Positions 8,684 to 18,079 are shown, numbered from the stretch's first letter. The stretch is DNA of 18,477 nt from Acidobacteriota bacterium (GCA_003224135.1 QHYO01000129.1:1-18477); one strand, 5' to 3'. Program-made: numbers and translations. The notes: generated by a model not told the origin, from the letters alone.

Positions 8684-9868
8684 TCAGAGGACCTGATGAG
8701 TTTCTTTTGAGTGTTCGATGCGGAGAGGAACTTGGTCGGCGATACGGATGCCGTAGCCTTCGAGGGCGACGACTTTCTTAGGGTGATTGGTAAGAACACG
8801 AATGTCTTTCAGGCCGAGGTCGATCAGGATTTGTGCGCCGATACCGCTTTCGTGCTGTACGAGGCGCTGGCGCGCCGGCGAGCGATCGAGCTGTCCGCGC
8901 GCGTGAATGTGAATTTGCGGGAGAACGCCAGGCTCACCAGCGGCTTCGATGCCAAAGCCGCGGCCTGTGTGGTGCAGATAAAGAAAGACACCGCGATCCT
9001 CTTTGGCAATTGCGGCGAGCGAACGGGCGACCAGTTCGTGGCAATCACAGGCGACAGAGCCGAAAACATCCCCGGTGAGGCAGTGGGAATGAACGCGCAC
9101 AAGAGCTGGATCGGCACGGTCGAGTTCGCCGCGAACGAGCGCCACATGCTGATCGTGATCCACGTCGCTGGCGTATGCGATCATGCGGAAATCGCCGAAG
9201 CTGGTAGGCAAAATGGTTTCTGCTACTCGGCGAACGTAGCGCTCATGCTGCATGCGGTAGCGGATGAGTTCGGCGACCGTGAGCATTTTCAAATTGTGTT
9301 CGTGGCAGAATTCGATGAGCTGCGGCACGCGGGACATGGTCCCATCCTCATTCATGATTTCGCAGATGACTCCGGAATCGTTTAGGCCAGCGATACGGGA
9401 GATATCGACGCTCGCCTCGGTTTGGCCAGCGCGTACGAGCACGCCGCCGTTGCGAGCCCGGAGCGGGAAGATGTGTCCGGGACGGGCCAGGTCCTGCGGC
9501 CTGGTCTTGGGTTCGATGGCCGTGAGGACGGTGATGGCGCGGTCGGACGCGCTAATGCCGGTAGTCACGCCCACGCGGGCATCAATCGCTTCGCAGAAAG
9601 CGGTGCCATGCACCGAGGTGTTGATTGGCGACATAAGCGGAAGGTGGAGCTCGTCGCAGCGCTGCTCGGTGAGCGTGAGGCAGATCAGGCCGCGGCCGTA
9701 CTTGGCCATGAAGTTGATGGCTTCCGGAGTGATTTTTTCGGCGGCCATGGTGAGGTCGCCTTCGTTCTCGCGGTCTTCGTCGTCCACGAGGACGATCATG
9801 CGACCGTTGCGGATTTCTTCGACGGCTTCTTCGACGGAGCAGAACGGTGTTTTGGGTGTGTCAGTCAT
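8684..9868 (-). CDS. ribBA: RibBA-type protein: DHBP synthase with divergent GTP cyclohydrolase II domain
   Basis: The protein is 394 residues from ATG 9868; the frame is open to 9919, but the ATG fits the usual N-terminus and has AGAGG about 10 bases upstream. The N-terminal half is 3,4-dihydroxy-2-butanone-4-phosphate synthase (ribulose 5-phosphate to the four-carbon unit of riboflavin): [61 protein letters not shown]. The C-terminal half matches GTP cyclohydrolase II at its ends: zinc Cys263, Cys274 and Cys276 in [17 protein letters not shown], and [13 protein letters not shown]...[15 protein letters not shown]. The middle is divergent: the usual QEGRGIG reads HHTGRGFG, the RAYxLQD segment with the catalytic Tyr is missing, and the Asp/Arg pair before YGIGAQI reads [11 protein letters not shown]. 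The other two minus-strand frames there do not restore the consensus, so this is not a simple frameshift. The RibB activity is likely intact; the RibA activity is doubtful. It stands alone, convergent with the M16 genes. Confidence 0.93.
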   Translation of the reverse strand: MTDTPKTPFCSVEEAVEEIRNGRMIVLVDDEDRENEGDLTMAAEKITPEAINFMAKYGRGLICLTLTEQRCDELHLPLMSPINTSVHGTAFCEAIDARVGVTTGISASDRAITVLTAIEPKTRPQDLARPGHIFPLRARNGGVLVRAGQTEASVDISRIAGLNDSGVICEIMNEDGTMSRVPQLIEFCHEHNLKMLTVAELIRYRMQHERYVRRVAETILPTSFGDFRMIAYASDVDHDQHVALVRGELDRADPALVRVHSHCLTGDVFGSVACDCHELVARSLAAIAKEDRGVFLYLHHTGRGFGIEAAGEPGVLPQIHIHARGQLDRSPARQRLVQHESGIGAQILIDLGLKDIRVLTNHPKKVVALEGYGIRIADQVPLRIEHSKETHQVL

Positions 9869-10018
9869 TGGGATAGCCTCTGAAGGCTGTAAAAATGATA
9901 GCGCGGGAGACGGAGGCATAGGAAGTAGATGAACCTAGGACGCCGGCTCCGAGCTGGCATCTTCGGCTCGTATACAAAATCCATCGACAGACGCAAGCAA
10001 ACTTGAAGAGAGCCGTGA

Positions 10019-10800
10019 ACGGGCCTAGCGGGCATCGTCAGGAACTTCGCGCTGTTTGGGTACACCCAGGACCTGACAAACTTCTGCAACTGCTTCAGCT
10101 CGAATTACAACGCGCTGCAGGTGAGTGCGATCAAGCGTTTCACCAAATTCTACTCACTGACGGCACAGTATACGTTCAGCAAGACGCTAAATTTCGGCGA
10201 CAACTCGACGGAATTTGGACCATACAACATTGCAAGCCAACACGGGCCGGCGGGATTTGATCGAGCCCATACGTTTACGCTGGGCCATGTCGTTGAGTTG
10301 CCGTTTGGGCCCGGTCGGCCATTTTTCTCCGGCATGAACCGGTGGCAAAGATTGCTCTTCAGCGGGTGGCAGTTCACGGGACTTACAACGGCGTACAGCG
10401 GGCGGCCGTTCACACCGGTCCTTCAAGCAACAGCAGCTTGAATTCGACCTTTCCGCTGCGACCGGACGTTTTGGGAAACCCGAATGCGAATGTTCCATCG
10501 GGTTTGGCGTTTAACCCGGCGGTCTTTGCGACACCAGCGCCATTTGTAGAGGGCGATGCCGGCAGAGATTCTCTGCGCGGGCCGATGTACGTGGATGCCG
10601 ATTGGGGACTCGGAAAAGCGTTTCAGGTCACCGAGAAGACGAAGCTGCAATTCGACTGGCAGAACTTCAATGTGTTCAACCATCCGAATCTTGGACTGCC
10701 GAACAATGTGGTCGACTCATCCGGAGCCGGGCAGTTCACGTTATTGGGGACGTTTGCGCTGCCACGGACAATGCAGTTCAGCCTGAAGTTTATGTTCTAG
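10019..10800 (+). pseudogene. C-terminal remnant of a TonB-dependent (Oar/carboxypeptidase-regulatory type) receptor, frameshifted
   Basis: Two adjacent frames together spell the last part of a large outer-membrane beta-barrel receptor of the type abundant in Acidobacteriota. The first frame opens after a stop at 10016-10018: NYNALQVSAIKRFTKFYSLTAQYTFSKTLNFGDN, then GPAGFDRAHTFTLGHVVELPFGPGRP and LLFSGWQFTGLTTAYSGRPFTPVLQ, and it stops at 10439-10441. The match continues one frame over: SSNSSLNSTFPLRPDVLGNPNANVPSGLAFNPAVF, then KTKLQFDWQNFNVFNHPNLGLP and PRTMQFSLKFMF, ending in the C-terminal Phe typical of outer-membrane proteins. The shift falls at about 10412-10425. Signal peptide, carboxypeptidase-regulatory domain, plug and most of the barrel (many hundreds of residues) are missing, and no start codon or ribosome binding site makes sense. 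I read it as a decayed gene. A sequencing error could explain the frameshift but not the missing N-terminal part. Confidence 0.85.
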
Positions 10801-10825
10801 GTAGTCGAACAGCGGGCGGACATTT

Positions 10826-10843
10826 CTCCGATTCTTATCGGAG
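10826..10843 (-). terminator. hairpin overlapping the PiT stop codon, possible terminator
   Basis: CTCCGAT at 10826-10832 and ATCGGAG at 10837-10843 form a perfect 7-bp stem with a 4-base loop. The stop codon of the PiT gene (10835-10837) lies in the loop and stem. On the minus strand it is followed only by AAATGT, without a U-run, so it may protect the 3' end rather than terminate transcription. Confidence 0.4.
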
Positions 10844-11830
10844 GATGAATTCGACAGCGTGGAACACCCCCGCGCCGATGAGAGCGGCGCCGGGAATGGT
10901 GAGAATCCACGCCCAGACGATGCGGCGGGTGACGCCCCAGCGAACAGCCGTGAGGCGGCGAGAAGCTCCGACACCGACGATGGCGCCAGTGATCGTGTGC
11001 GTAGTGCTGACGGGGATGCCGAAGACGGCGTTCATGACGAGAGTGAGGCCGCCGGCGGTTTCTGCGGTGAAACCGCCGAATGGAGTCAGCTTGGTGATGC
11101 GCTGGCCCATGGTCTTGATGATGCGCCAGCCACCGGCCATGGTACCGCCGCCCATGGCGAGATGGCAGCAAATAATGACCCAGTAGGGAACGGCGAATGA
11201 TTTCAGCACGCCGCCGGCGACGAGCGCCGTGGTGATGATGCCCATGCCCTTCTGCGAATCGTTCGTGCCATGACCCAAACTGAAAAGTGCGGCGGATAGT
11301 AGCTGCAAGCTGCGGAAAACGCGGTCGACTTTTCGCGGTCGCTGGCGGTGTACGATCCAGCTGGCGATCGTCGTGAGAATGATTGCCAGAACCATTCCTA
11401 CGACCGGCGATAAGAAAATAAAAATCACCGGCTTGATCCAGCCACTAACGATGAGCGCTTTGTATCCGGCATGCGCGACGGCGGCACCGCCGTAACCGCC
11501 GATCAAAGCGTGGGAAGAGCTCGTAGGCAGACCAAGGGTCAGGGTGATGAGATTCCAGGAAATTGCACCGAGCAGTCCCGCGAGCAGGACTTGTTGCGTG
11601 ACCATCTCGATGTGAATCATGCCCTTGCCAATGGTGCTGGCAACCGCCGTGCCGAAGACGAAAGCGGCAATGAAGTTCCAGAAGGCCGCCCATGCCACGG
11701 CGCGCAGAGGCGTAAGGACGCGCGTGGAAACGACAGTGGCGATGGAGTTAGCGGCATCGTGCCATCCGTTGGAGAACTCAAAGATGAGCGTAAGGGTGAT
11801 AACCGTTATAAGGAGAAAGAAGCTAGGCAC
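10835..11830 (-). CDS. PiT-family inorganic phosphate transporter
   Basis: The protein is 331 residues and almost wholly membrane-spanning. It is an integral inner-membrane phosphate carrier of the PiT family, which uses ion or proton symport. The two internally repeated family signatures are present: GWHDAANSIATVVSTRVLTP near residue 22 and GHGTNDSQKGMG near the middle. Other conserved pieces are LGLPTSSSHALIGGYGG and FGIPVSTTHTITGAIVGVGAS, the paired inverted-repeat motifs. The length fits the compact bacterial form, without the long central loop of E. coli PitA. The start is GTG 11830, with GGAG about 9 bases upstream. It lies 93 bases downstream of the DUF47 gene on the same strand, the classic arrangement in which the DUF47/PhoU-like protein supports or regulates the transporter. 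No Pho-box was recognised. A hairpin covers the stop codon. Confidence 0.95.
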   Translation of the reverse strand: MPSFFLLITVITLTLIFEFSNGWHDAANSIATVVSTRVLTPLRAVAWAAFWNFIAAFVFGTAVASTIGKGMIHIEMVTQQVLLAGLLGAISWNLITLTLGLPTSSSHALIGGYGGAAVAHAGYKALIVSGWIKPVIFIFLSPVVGMVLAIILTTIASWIVHRQRPRKVDRVFRSLQLLSAALFSLGHGTNDSQKGMGIITTALVAGGVLKSFAVPYWVIICCHLAMGGGTMAGGWRIIKTMGQRITKLTPFGGFTAETAGGLTLVMNAVFGIPVSTTHTITGAIVGVGASRRLTAVRWGVTRRIVWAWILTIPGAALIGAGVFHAVEFILR

Positions 11831-11923
11831 TAGTGGAGACTCCGCAGAAAGAATCTAAGGAAGTAAAGAAGACGCGGTGGGGCGCGATTTCAGGTAATGA
11901 CGCGATGAAGGGCATCGTGCGGC

Positions 11924-12550
11924 TCAAGCGGACTTTAGAATGACGCCTTCGATGACGTTGGCTACGTCTTCGCATTTGTCGACGGCGGTCTCAATGACTT
12001 CGAAGATTTCCTTCCATTTGATGATCTGGACCGAGTCTTTCTCTTCGTCGAAGAGTTGCGCGATCAACGTGCGGCAGAGGCGGTCGCTTTCATTTTCATA
12101 ACGGTTGATTTCGATGCAGTGTTTGAGTGCCTGATCGCGGGTCTCGATAGCGTGGACGGCGGCCGAGACTTCGATCGTGGCAGAGACAAGCACTTTGACG
12201 AGATCGATGGTGCCTTCGCGGATGATGTTCACGCGATAGAGAACGAACCGGCTTGCGGCGGCGTCGATCAGGTCGATGACATCGTCGAGCTGGCTTGAGA
12301 GGGCATGAATGTCTTCGCGATCGAACGGGGTGATAAAGGTTTGATTGAGCTTGGAGAGGATGTCGTGGGTGATCTCGTCGCCCTGGTGCTCAATGGCCTT
12401 GATGGTCTGCACCTGTTCGGGCACGCCCGTGTAGTGCGAAAGCATTTGCTGAAGAGCTTTAGCTCCAACGACGATATTTTCGGCTTGTTTTGCGAAAAGG
12501 CGGAAGAAGCCCTCTTCGCGCGGTAAAAGGCGCTGCAAAAGTCCAGGCAT
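11924..12550 (-). CDS. DUF47 family PhoU-like protein, PiT accessory
   Basis: The protein is 208 residues from ATG 12550. It is an all-helical cytoplasmic protein of the DUF47 (TIGR00153) family, related to PhoU and usually encoded next to PiT transporters. Typical segments are FFRLFAKQAENIVVGAKALQQML, IKAIEHQGDEITHDILSKLNQTFITPFDREDIHALSSQLDDVIDLIDAAASR (the acidic ExxxD-type metal-binding helices of the PhoU fold) and FEVIETAVDKCEDVANVIEGVILK at the end. The TTG at 12559 would add three residues, but the purine tract GGGGGGA lies only one base before it and 10 bases before the ATG, so the ATG is preferred. That ribosome binding site is part of a stem-loop (separate entry). It probably heads a two-gene operon with the phosphate transporter. 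Confidence 0.93.
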   Translation of the reverse strand: MPGLLQRLLPREEGFFRLFAKQAENIVVGAKALQQMLSHYTGVPEQVQTIKAIEHQGDEITHDILSKLNQTFITPFDREDIHALSSQLDDVIDLIDAAASRFVLYRVNIIREGTIDLVKVLVSATIEVSAAVHAIETRDQALKHCIEINRYENESDRLCRTLIAQLFDEEKDSVQIIKWKEIFEVIETAVDKCEDVANVIEGVILKSA

Positions 12551-12556
12551 TTTTGG

Positions 12557-12577
12557 CAACTCCCCCCTGAGGAGTTG
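12557..12577 (-). promoter_or_regulatory. stem-loop sequestering the DUF47 ribosome binding site
   Basis: CAACTCC at 12557-12563 and GGAGTTG at 12571-12577 form a perfect 7-bp stem with a 7-base loop. In the minus-strand mRNA the GGAG of the Shine-Dalgarno tract is in the 3' arm and the preceding GGGG in the loop, 9-10 bases before the AUG. Closing the stem would hide the ribosome binding site. The structure is seen directly; a regulatory role is inference. Confidence 0.5.
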
Positions 12578-12661
12578 ATAAGCGAGGCGAGACGAGTCTA
12601 GCGAAGGAGAGGCGCAGAGGCAAGGAAGGCGGCAGACGATGCGGTCATCAGTAAGAAGTTT

Positions 12662-13498
12662 TTACCGTTCAGTCGGCTGAGTAGCCGGAGGCAATATGGT
12701 GGTAAGCAGTAGAACCAGGAGCCAGAGTGCGGCGGCGTACAGGGCATACCAGGTGGCTTCTTGCAGTGGACCTACAGTGGGCGGGCTGAAGACTACCAAC
12801 GCGCCTGTGGAGCTTAGGTGGACTAGCTGGGCGAGTGCGATGCTTTGTGTGCGTTCGTAGAACCAGGCGATCAAGACGCGCATTGCGGCCATGGCGGCTA
12901 GGAATACCGCGAAAAACGCCGGCAAGGCTTTGCCGTGGGGAGAGGCTGAGCCGAGGAAGTCGATGACCGGTGCGTGCCAGAGTCCCCAGAACAGGCCGAG
13001 GATTGCTGCTGCGGGAAGAACGGCGAAGCGTTGGCGCAGTCTTGGATAAGCGAAACCCATCCAGCCGATCTCTTCGAGGAATCCGGCCAGGATTCCGAAG
13101 GTGACGCCGATGCAAAAACGATTTGGCGTGTAAACGGGTGAGACGAATGTTTTCAGGCACAGAAGAACCGCAAGAACCATCGCGGGAGGGATGAGCACTG
13201 CGATGTACCAGCGTAGCGGAAACCGGAAGCGCCGCATTCGCGCGAAGAGGGACTGTAGGCCTTGGCGACCGTCGAACCAGCGAGTCAGAAAGATTCCAGA
13301 AAAGCTGGGGCCGACGAGCATTGCGGGAAACATGAGGATGCCCGTGAGTTTCAAAAGCGGCGCGCCTTGCAGGAGCCTTGGCGCTGTGACCAGAAATGCT
13401 GCCGTCCAGGAAACTGTGAAGGTGAGTGCGAAATACGAGACGGCGGGATGTTGGCAGATAAAGGAAGATTTTGCTGCCGAGGTGGACGGCGAGTCCAT
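12662..13498 (-). CDS. CPBP-family intramembrane protease (Rce1/Abi-like)
   Basis: The protein is 278 residues with about seven to eight hydrophobic helices. It belongs to the CPBP family of intramembrane glutamic proteases related to the CAAX prenyl protease Rce1. Motif 1 reads EEIGWMGFAYPRLRQR, with Glu142 and Glu143 the candidate catalytic pair; the Arg of the classical EExxxR is Met147. Motif 2 is WGLWHAPVID with His175. A third conserved-type His is in LVHLSSTGALV (His227). Other helices include ALTFTVSWTAAFLV near the N-terminus and a C-terminal run of Ala and Leu. Such proteins process prenylated proteins in eukaryotes and act in peptide self-immunity or unknown pathways in bacteria; no bacteriocin-like gene is nearby, so the role is open. 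ATG 13498 precedes the first helix, without a clear ribosome binding site. It lies just upstream of the phosphate genes on the same strand but is spaced 100 bases away. Confidence 0.88.
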   Translation of the reverse strand: MDSPSTSAAKSSFICQHPAVSYFALTFTVSWTAAFLVTAPRLLQGAPLLKLTGILMFPAMLVGPSFSGIFLTRWFDGRQGLQSLFARMRRFRFPLRWYIAVLIPPAMVLAVLLCLKTFVSPVYTPNRFCIGVTFGILAGFLEEIGWMGFAYPRLRQRFAVLPAAAILGLFWGLWHAPVIDFLGSASPHGKALPAFFAVFLAAMAAMRVLIAWFYERTQSIALAQLVHLSSTGALVVFSPPTVGPLQEATWYALYAAALWLLVLLLTTILPPATQPTER

Positions 13499-13679
13499 GG
13501 TTAATGAGGGATGCTACAGCTTCTCGGCCAAGAGGCACAATGAGCGAATTTTCGAACGAGGTGGACGCGGGTAGAAGCAAGAGCAACGGCCAGGGATCCG
13601 GCTCTTTTTCACCTGGAATCCCGAGAGCCTTCCAGTTCGGGACTTGCGTGAGCTTCTGAACTTCGTCTCATCTGAGATC

Positions 13680-13718
13680 AAAAAGGGCGTCTCGGTTTGC
13701 ACCGGGACGCCCCTTTTT
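13680..13718 (-). terminator. rho-independent terminator of groES-groEL
   Basis: GGGCGTC (13685-13691) pairs with GACGCCC (13706-13712). An inner CGGT/ACCG extends the stem to about 12 bp, including a T-G wobble, around a TTGC loop. On the minus strand it is followed by TTTTT, 32 bases after the groEL stop. The plus strand also has a TTTTT run after the stem, so it can work in both directions. Confidence 0.9.
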
Positions 13719-13749
13719 GTTGGATTGAGATATTGGGCTAGCTGGAAAC

Positions 13750-15393
<1,644 letters not shown>

Positions 15394-15445
15394 TCATTTC
15401 CTCCTAATAAGCTTGCTGCGAACTGCCGAATAATTTTGCAAAAGC

Positions 15446-15461
15446 ACCCCGAGGTCGGGGT
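15446..15461 (-). promoter_or_regulatory. GC-rich hairpin in the groES-groEL gap
   Basis: ACCCCG (15446-15451) pairs with CGGGGT (15456-15461) around a 4-base loop. In the minus-strand mRNA it is followed two bases later by UUUU. It sits in the 94-base spacer after the groES stop and about 40 bases before the groEL ribosome binding site. It could act as a weak attenuator, a processing site or a stabiliser of the groES 3' end. Confidence 0.4.
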
Positions 15462-15484
15462 CACGACATTCAGGTCAGAAGCGC

Positions 15485-15799
15485 TTACTTCTTTGCGGCT
15501 TTTGCGGCGCCGCTCAACTTGGCCAGGATTTCCTCTTCGCGGAGAATGAGGTATTCCTCACCGTCCAGCTTGATTTCCGTGCCGCCGTACTTCCCGAACA
15601 GAACACGATCGCCGGGCTTGACGTCGAGAGGGATCAGTTCGCCCTTTTCGCGCTTGCCGGCGCCGACAGCGATCACTTCGCCTTCCATCGGCTTTTCCTT
15701 CGCCGAGTCCGGGATGATGATGCCGCCCTTTACGGTTTCTTTTTCCTCGATACGCTTCACGATTACACGGTCGTGCAGCGGGGTCAGATTGACTGCCAT
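15485..15799 (-). CDS. groES: co-chaperonin GroES (10 kDa)
   Basis: GroES is the heptameric lid of the GroEL chamber. The protein is 104 residues from ATG 15799, beginning [40 protein letters not shown]. The mobile-loop region [17 protein letters not shown] contacts GroEL, and [31 protein letters not shown] completes the fold. A short Ala/Lys-rich tail ([10 protein letters not shown]) extends past the usual end. The frame is open back to 15868, but the longer form would translate through the leader next to the CIRCE operator. A GGAGG (15810-15814 on the plus strand) 10 bases before ATG 15799 fixes the start. It is the first gene of groES-groEL, with promoter and operator directly upstream. 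Confidence 0.98.
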   Translation of the reverse strand: MAVNLTPLHDRVIVKRIEEKETVKGGIIIPDSAKEKPMEGEVIAVGAGKREKGELIPLDVKPGDRVLFGKYGGTEIKLDGEEYLILREEEILAKLSGAAKAAKK

Positions 15800-15861
15800 C
15801 TTCGCAAAACCTCCGTTTGTAAACTTGCAGGTGAACTGTGGAATCGGCGCTAGAGAGGGGC

Positions 15862-15888
15862 TTAGCACTCCTCACAGTCGAGTGCTAA
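15862..15888. promoter_or_regulatory. CIRCE operator (HrcA binding site)
   Basis: TTAGCACTC at 15862-15870, nine bases, then GAGTGCTAA at 15880-15888: a perfect match to the CIRCE inverted repeat. HrcA binds CIRCE and represses groE until heat or unfolded protein load engages GroEL. It overlaps the -10 element by two bases and the predicted transcription start. No hrcA is in the window, so the repressor must be encoded elsewhere. Confidence 0.98.
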
Positions 15889-15914
15889 TATAGCAAAATT
15901 GCGTGGCATGTCAA
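15887..15914 (-). promoter_or_regulatory. housekeeping sigma-factor promoter of groES-groEL
   Basis: On the minus strand a perfect -35 TTGACA (15914-15909) is followed after 16 bases by TATATT (15892-15887). Transcription should start near 15880, inside CIRCE, giving a leader of about 80 bases that contains half of the operator. This is the standard repressible groE promoter design. Confidence 0.88.
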
Positions 15915-15987
15915 GGGTTTGCCTGACAGGCGGACTTAACGTCACGGGAAATTCACGAACGCCAGACCACCAGGCAAGTCATTTATT

Positions 15988-15993
15988 TATAAT
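15988..15993 (+). promoter_or_regulatory. possible -10 element for the histidine kinase gene
   Basis: A perfect TATAAT lies 82 bases before the kinase GTG in the AT-rich part of the divergent groE/kinase region. No convincing -35 was found at 16-18 bases. A GAGG at 16066-16069 is the likely ribosome binding site. Confidence 0.35.
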
Positions 15994-16075
15994 ATGTTAG
16001 GAGATGCAAGGGAAATCTTGCACTTGGCGATTGCCGTGCTTCCTAGCCAGGCGTAGAATCCGCGCGAGGCCCTGA

Positions 16076-18079
16076 GTGGCAACTCTGCTCTACATTCGCT
16101 TGGTCGGCTTCACAGCCGGAACGCTGCTGATGCTTTTCTGGATGGTAGTGATTCTCGGCTACCGCCGGCAGCGAAATTTCGAGCGCGTATTTTTCTTTCT
16201 CTGCCTTGCGCTGTTTTTGTTTTACGGCGGATCGCTTCTGGCGATTAATTCGGAGATTTACTACGCGAAGCCCCCCGCTTTGCTCGGCGAGTTTGCCGCC
16301 GGGCTTGTCTGCGTAGGGCTGACGTTTTTACCCCCGTTGCTGCTTCACTTGCATCTGGAGTTCGCAGAGATACGCAAGGTGGCGACCGCCAAGCGTTCGG
16401 CGGCGATCTGGATCGGGTTGGCTTACTTGCCTTCGCTATTTTTCCTGTTCGTGCGGATTCCAGAAGCAATCGAGAAGGGCAGCTTCGATTTTGTGGTACC
16501 CGGGAATTCGCTAGGGCGGCTTTACGTCGTTTGGTTGTTCGTCATCGCTTTCGTGAGTGGCGTATGGGAAACAAAACTTTCGCGACGTGTGCGAGACGAG
16601 TCGGAAAGAGACTTTCACCGGCTACTCGGTGTGCTGCTGGCCTCGGTACTGCTGCTGATAACGGCGGCTCACTTCATCACGGCGGGCCTAAGCCGCACCG
16701 GCCGCGAGACGCTTGGCACAGTGCTGGCTCTGCTACCGCTGATTCCGCTTGCCGTGCTCATCTACATGGTGAAGCGCCACAATTTCCTGAATATTGGGAA
16801 ACAAAAGAATCTTCTTTACGCCGTCCCAGCGACATTTCTTGCACTGATGTACCTGGCGTTAGTACGGCGCATCAGTGAATCTCTCGCTGCCGTCGTTCCG
16901 CCGGAGGCAACGGCAGGTATTCTCTTATTTCTATTGGTGATCTTTATCGAGCCGCTGCAGCGCGCGCTCGGAAAAGCTCTGAAAGAGACGGCGCAAAAGG
17001 AGCTGGATGTTGCACAGCGGCTCGCTGCGGAGATTCGCCAGGAGGCGAGGCAAGGGGACGCCTCGCGTTTGCGAGCGTTTATTGAGCGAAGAATTGTGGA
17101 ACAACTGGCATTGCGGAGTGCGCGTCTTGCACCGGCCGGAGCCGATACGGCTCGCAACCGGAACGGCTTGACTGCTGAGGACGCAACGGAGAAGCGCGCA
17201 GCGATTCCATTTAGTCCCCGAGAGTTCACGATCGTGCAAGAAGGGAAAATTCTGAGTGTGCTGCATGTGGAGCCGCACGGCGCCGGTATTTCGGGCGATA
17301 CCTCCGCCGCGCTCGAGTTTCTTTGTGAGCAGTTGCCGGGGGCATTTGACCTGTGCCGGCTGATTGAGGAGAAATTGCAGCTGGAGAGGGAATTGGCGGA
17401 ACGCGAGCGGATGGCTGTGCTTGGACAAATGGCAGCGAGCATTTCGCACAATTTGAAAAATCCGTTGGGATCGATCAAAACAATTCTGCAAGTGCAACTG
17501 GAAAGCCCGGAAATGCCGGAGTCGCTGAAGACGGAGACCCAAATGGTTTTGGGAGAGATATCGCGGCTTTCGAACAAGTTGGGACAGCTGTTGCAATTCA
17601 GCCGGCCAACAGTCTTGGGAGACGCGAGCGAAGCTTGCGACGTGGGTGACGCGGTAAAAGAGGTGAGCGAAGTGATGCGGCCCGAGGCGGAGCGAAAGGG
17701 AATTGAACTCGCTGTGTCGGCGCAATGTGGACTGAAGGTGAGGGCAAGCAGGGAAGCCGTGAGCGACATTGCTTCCAATCTTGTGGTGAATGGGTTGGAA
17801 GCTGCGACCACTGGCGGACACTTGAGGGTGAGTGCGTCTCTGACGGGCGGCAAGGCACTGATTTGCCTGGAAGATGACGGGAAAGGTATTCCGGCGGAGT
17901 TGCACGAGAAAGTGATGCAGCCATTTTTCACCACCAAGACACAGGGAACGGGACTGGGATTGGCGATTGTGGCACGTCGCGTGAGCGAGGCAGGAGGAAC
18001 GCTTGAATTGGAAAGTCCAGTGGCCCATGGGCGAGGAACGAGATTTTCCGTGTGGCTGCCGTTGCGGGAGGACAAGTGA
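16076..18079 (+). CDS. membrane sensor histidine kinase with nine predicted helices and a GAF-like region
   Basis: The protein is 667 residues. The N-terminal part has about nine hydrophobic helices (near residues 8-29, 36-57, 68-95, 108-127, 148-165, 181-203, 211-232, 246-264 and 277-296) and no large extracytoplasmic loop, so it probably senses something in or near the membrane. Residues about 310-435 look like a degenerate GAF domain followed by a coiled coil (EEKLQLERELAERERMA). The kinase core is complete: H-box SISHNLKNPLGSIK with phospho-acceptor His458, N-box SDIASNLVVNGLEAA (Asn568, Asn572), G1 DDGKGIP (600-606), F-box QPFFTTK (615-621) and G2 GTGLGLAI (624-631). The kinase class, overall plan and the partner resemble NtrB-like kinases and the PrsK type, but no exosortase genes are near and the signal is unknown. 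Start GTG 16076, with GAGG 6 bases upstream. The stop overlaps the response-regulator start by 4 bases (GTGA). Confidence 0.93.
   Translation: MATLLYIRLVGFTAGTLLMLFWMVVILGYRRQRNFERVFFFLCLALFLFYGGSLLAINSEIYYAKPPALLGEFAAGLVCVGLTFLPPLLLHLHLEFAEIRKVATAKRSAAIWIGLAYLPSLFFLFVRIPEAIEKGSFDFVVPGNSLGRLYVVWLFVIAFVSGVWETKLSRRVRDESERDFHRLLGVLLASVLLLITAAHFITAGLSRTGRETLGTVLALLPLIPLAVLIYMVKRHNFLNIGKQKNLLYAVPATFLALMYLALVRRISESLAAVVPPEATAGILLFLLVIFIEPLQRALGKALKETAQKELDVAQRLAAEIRQEARQGDASRLRAFIERRIVEQLALRSARLAPAGADTARNRNGLTAEDATEKRAAIPFSPREFTIVQEGKILSVLHVEPHGAGISGDTSAALEFLCEQLPGAFDLCRLIEEKLQLERELAERERMAVLGQMAASISHNLKNPLGSIKTILQVQLESPEMPESLKTETQMVLGEISRLSNKLGQLLQFSRPTVLGDASEACDVGDAVKEVSEVMRPEAERKGIELAVSAQCGLKVRASREAVSDIASNLVVNGLEAATTGGHLRVSASLTGGKALICLEDDGKGIPAELHEKVMQPFFTTKTQGTGLGLAIVARRVSEAGGTLELESPVAHGRGTRFSVWLPLREDK

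Noticed and set aside
8711..9385. Plus-strand open frames of 224 and 222 codons antisense to ribBA
   Set aside because: They have no domain content. The minus-strand riboflavin protein explains the region.
9929..10006. A 25-codon ORF ([20 protein letters not shown]...) with a purine-rich stretch upstream
   Set aside because: The SYTKSID wording recalls TonB receptors, but the neighbouring remnant already has its own copy of that motif further on. It is too short to support as a gene, and chance is likely.
12669..13586. A 305-codon minus-strand frame overlapping the CPBP gene
   Set aside because: The translation is rich in Arg, Pro and Ser without domains, in another frame of the clearly recognisable CPBP protein.
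13600..13629. GGCTCT...AGAGCC inverted repeat with a T-run in the gap before groEL's terminator
   Set aside because: The 18-base loop and 6-bp stem make it weak, the T-run is inside the loop, and no gene ends there on the plus strand.
15862..15888. Inverted repeat upstream of groES considered as a repeat or terminator
   Set aside because: It matches the CIRCE operator exactly and lies at the promoter, so it is annotated as an operator.
16816..18075. Two long minus-strand frames (419 and 365 codons) antisense to the histidine kinase
   Set aside because: They have low-complexity Ser/Arg/Cys-rich translations and no motifs, while the kinase motifs on the plus strand are complete.
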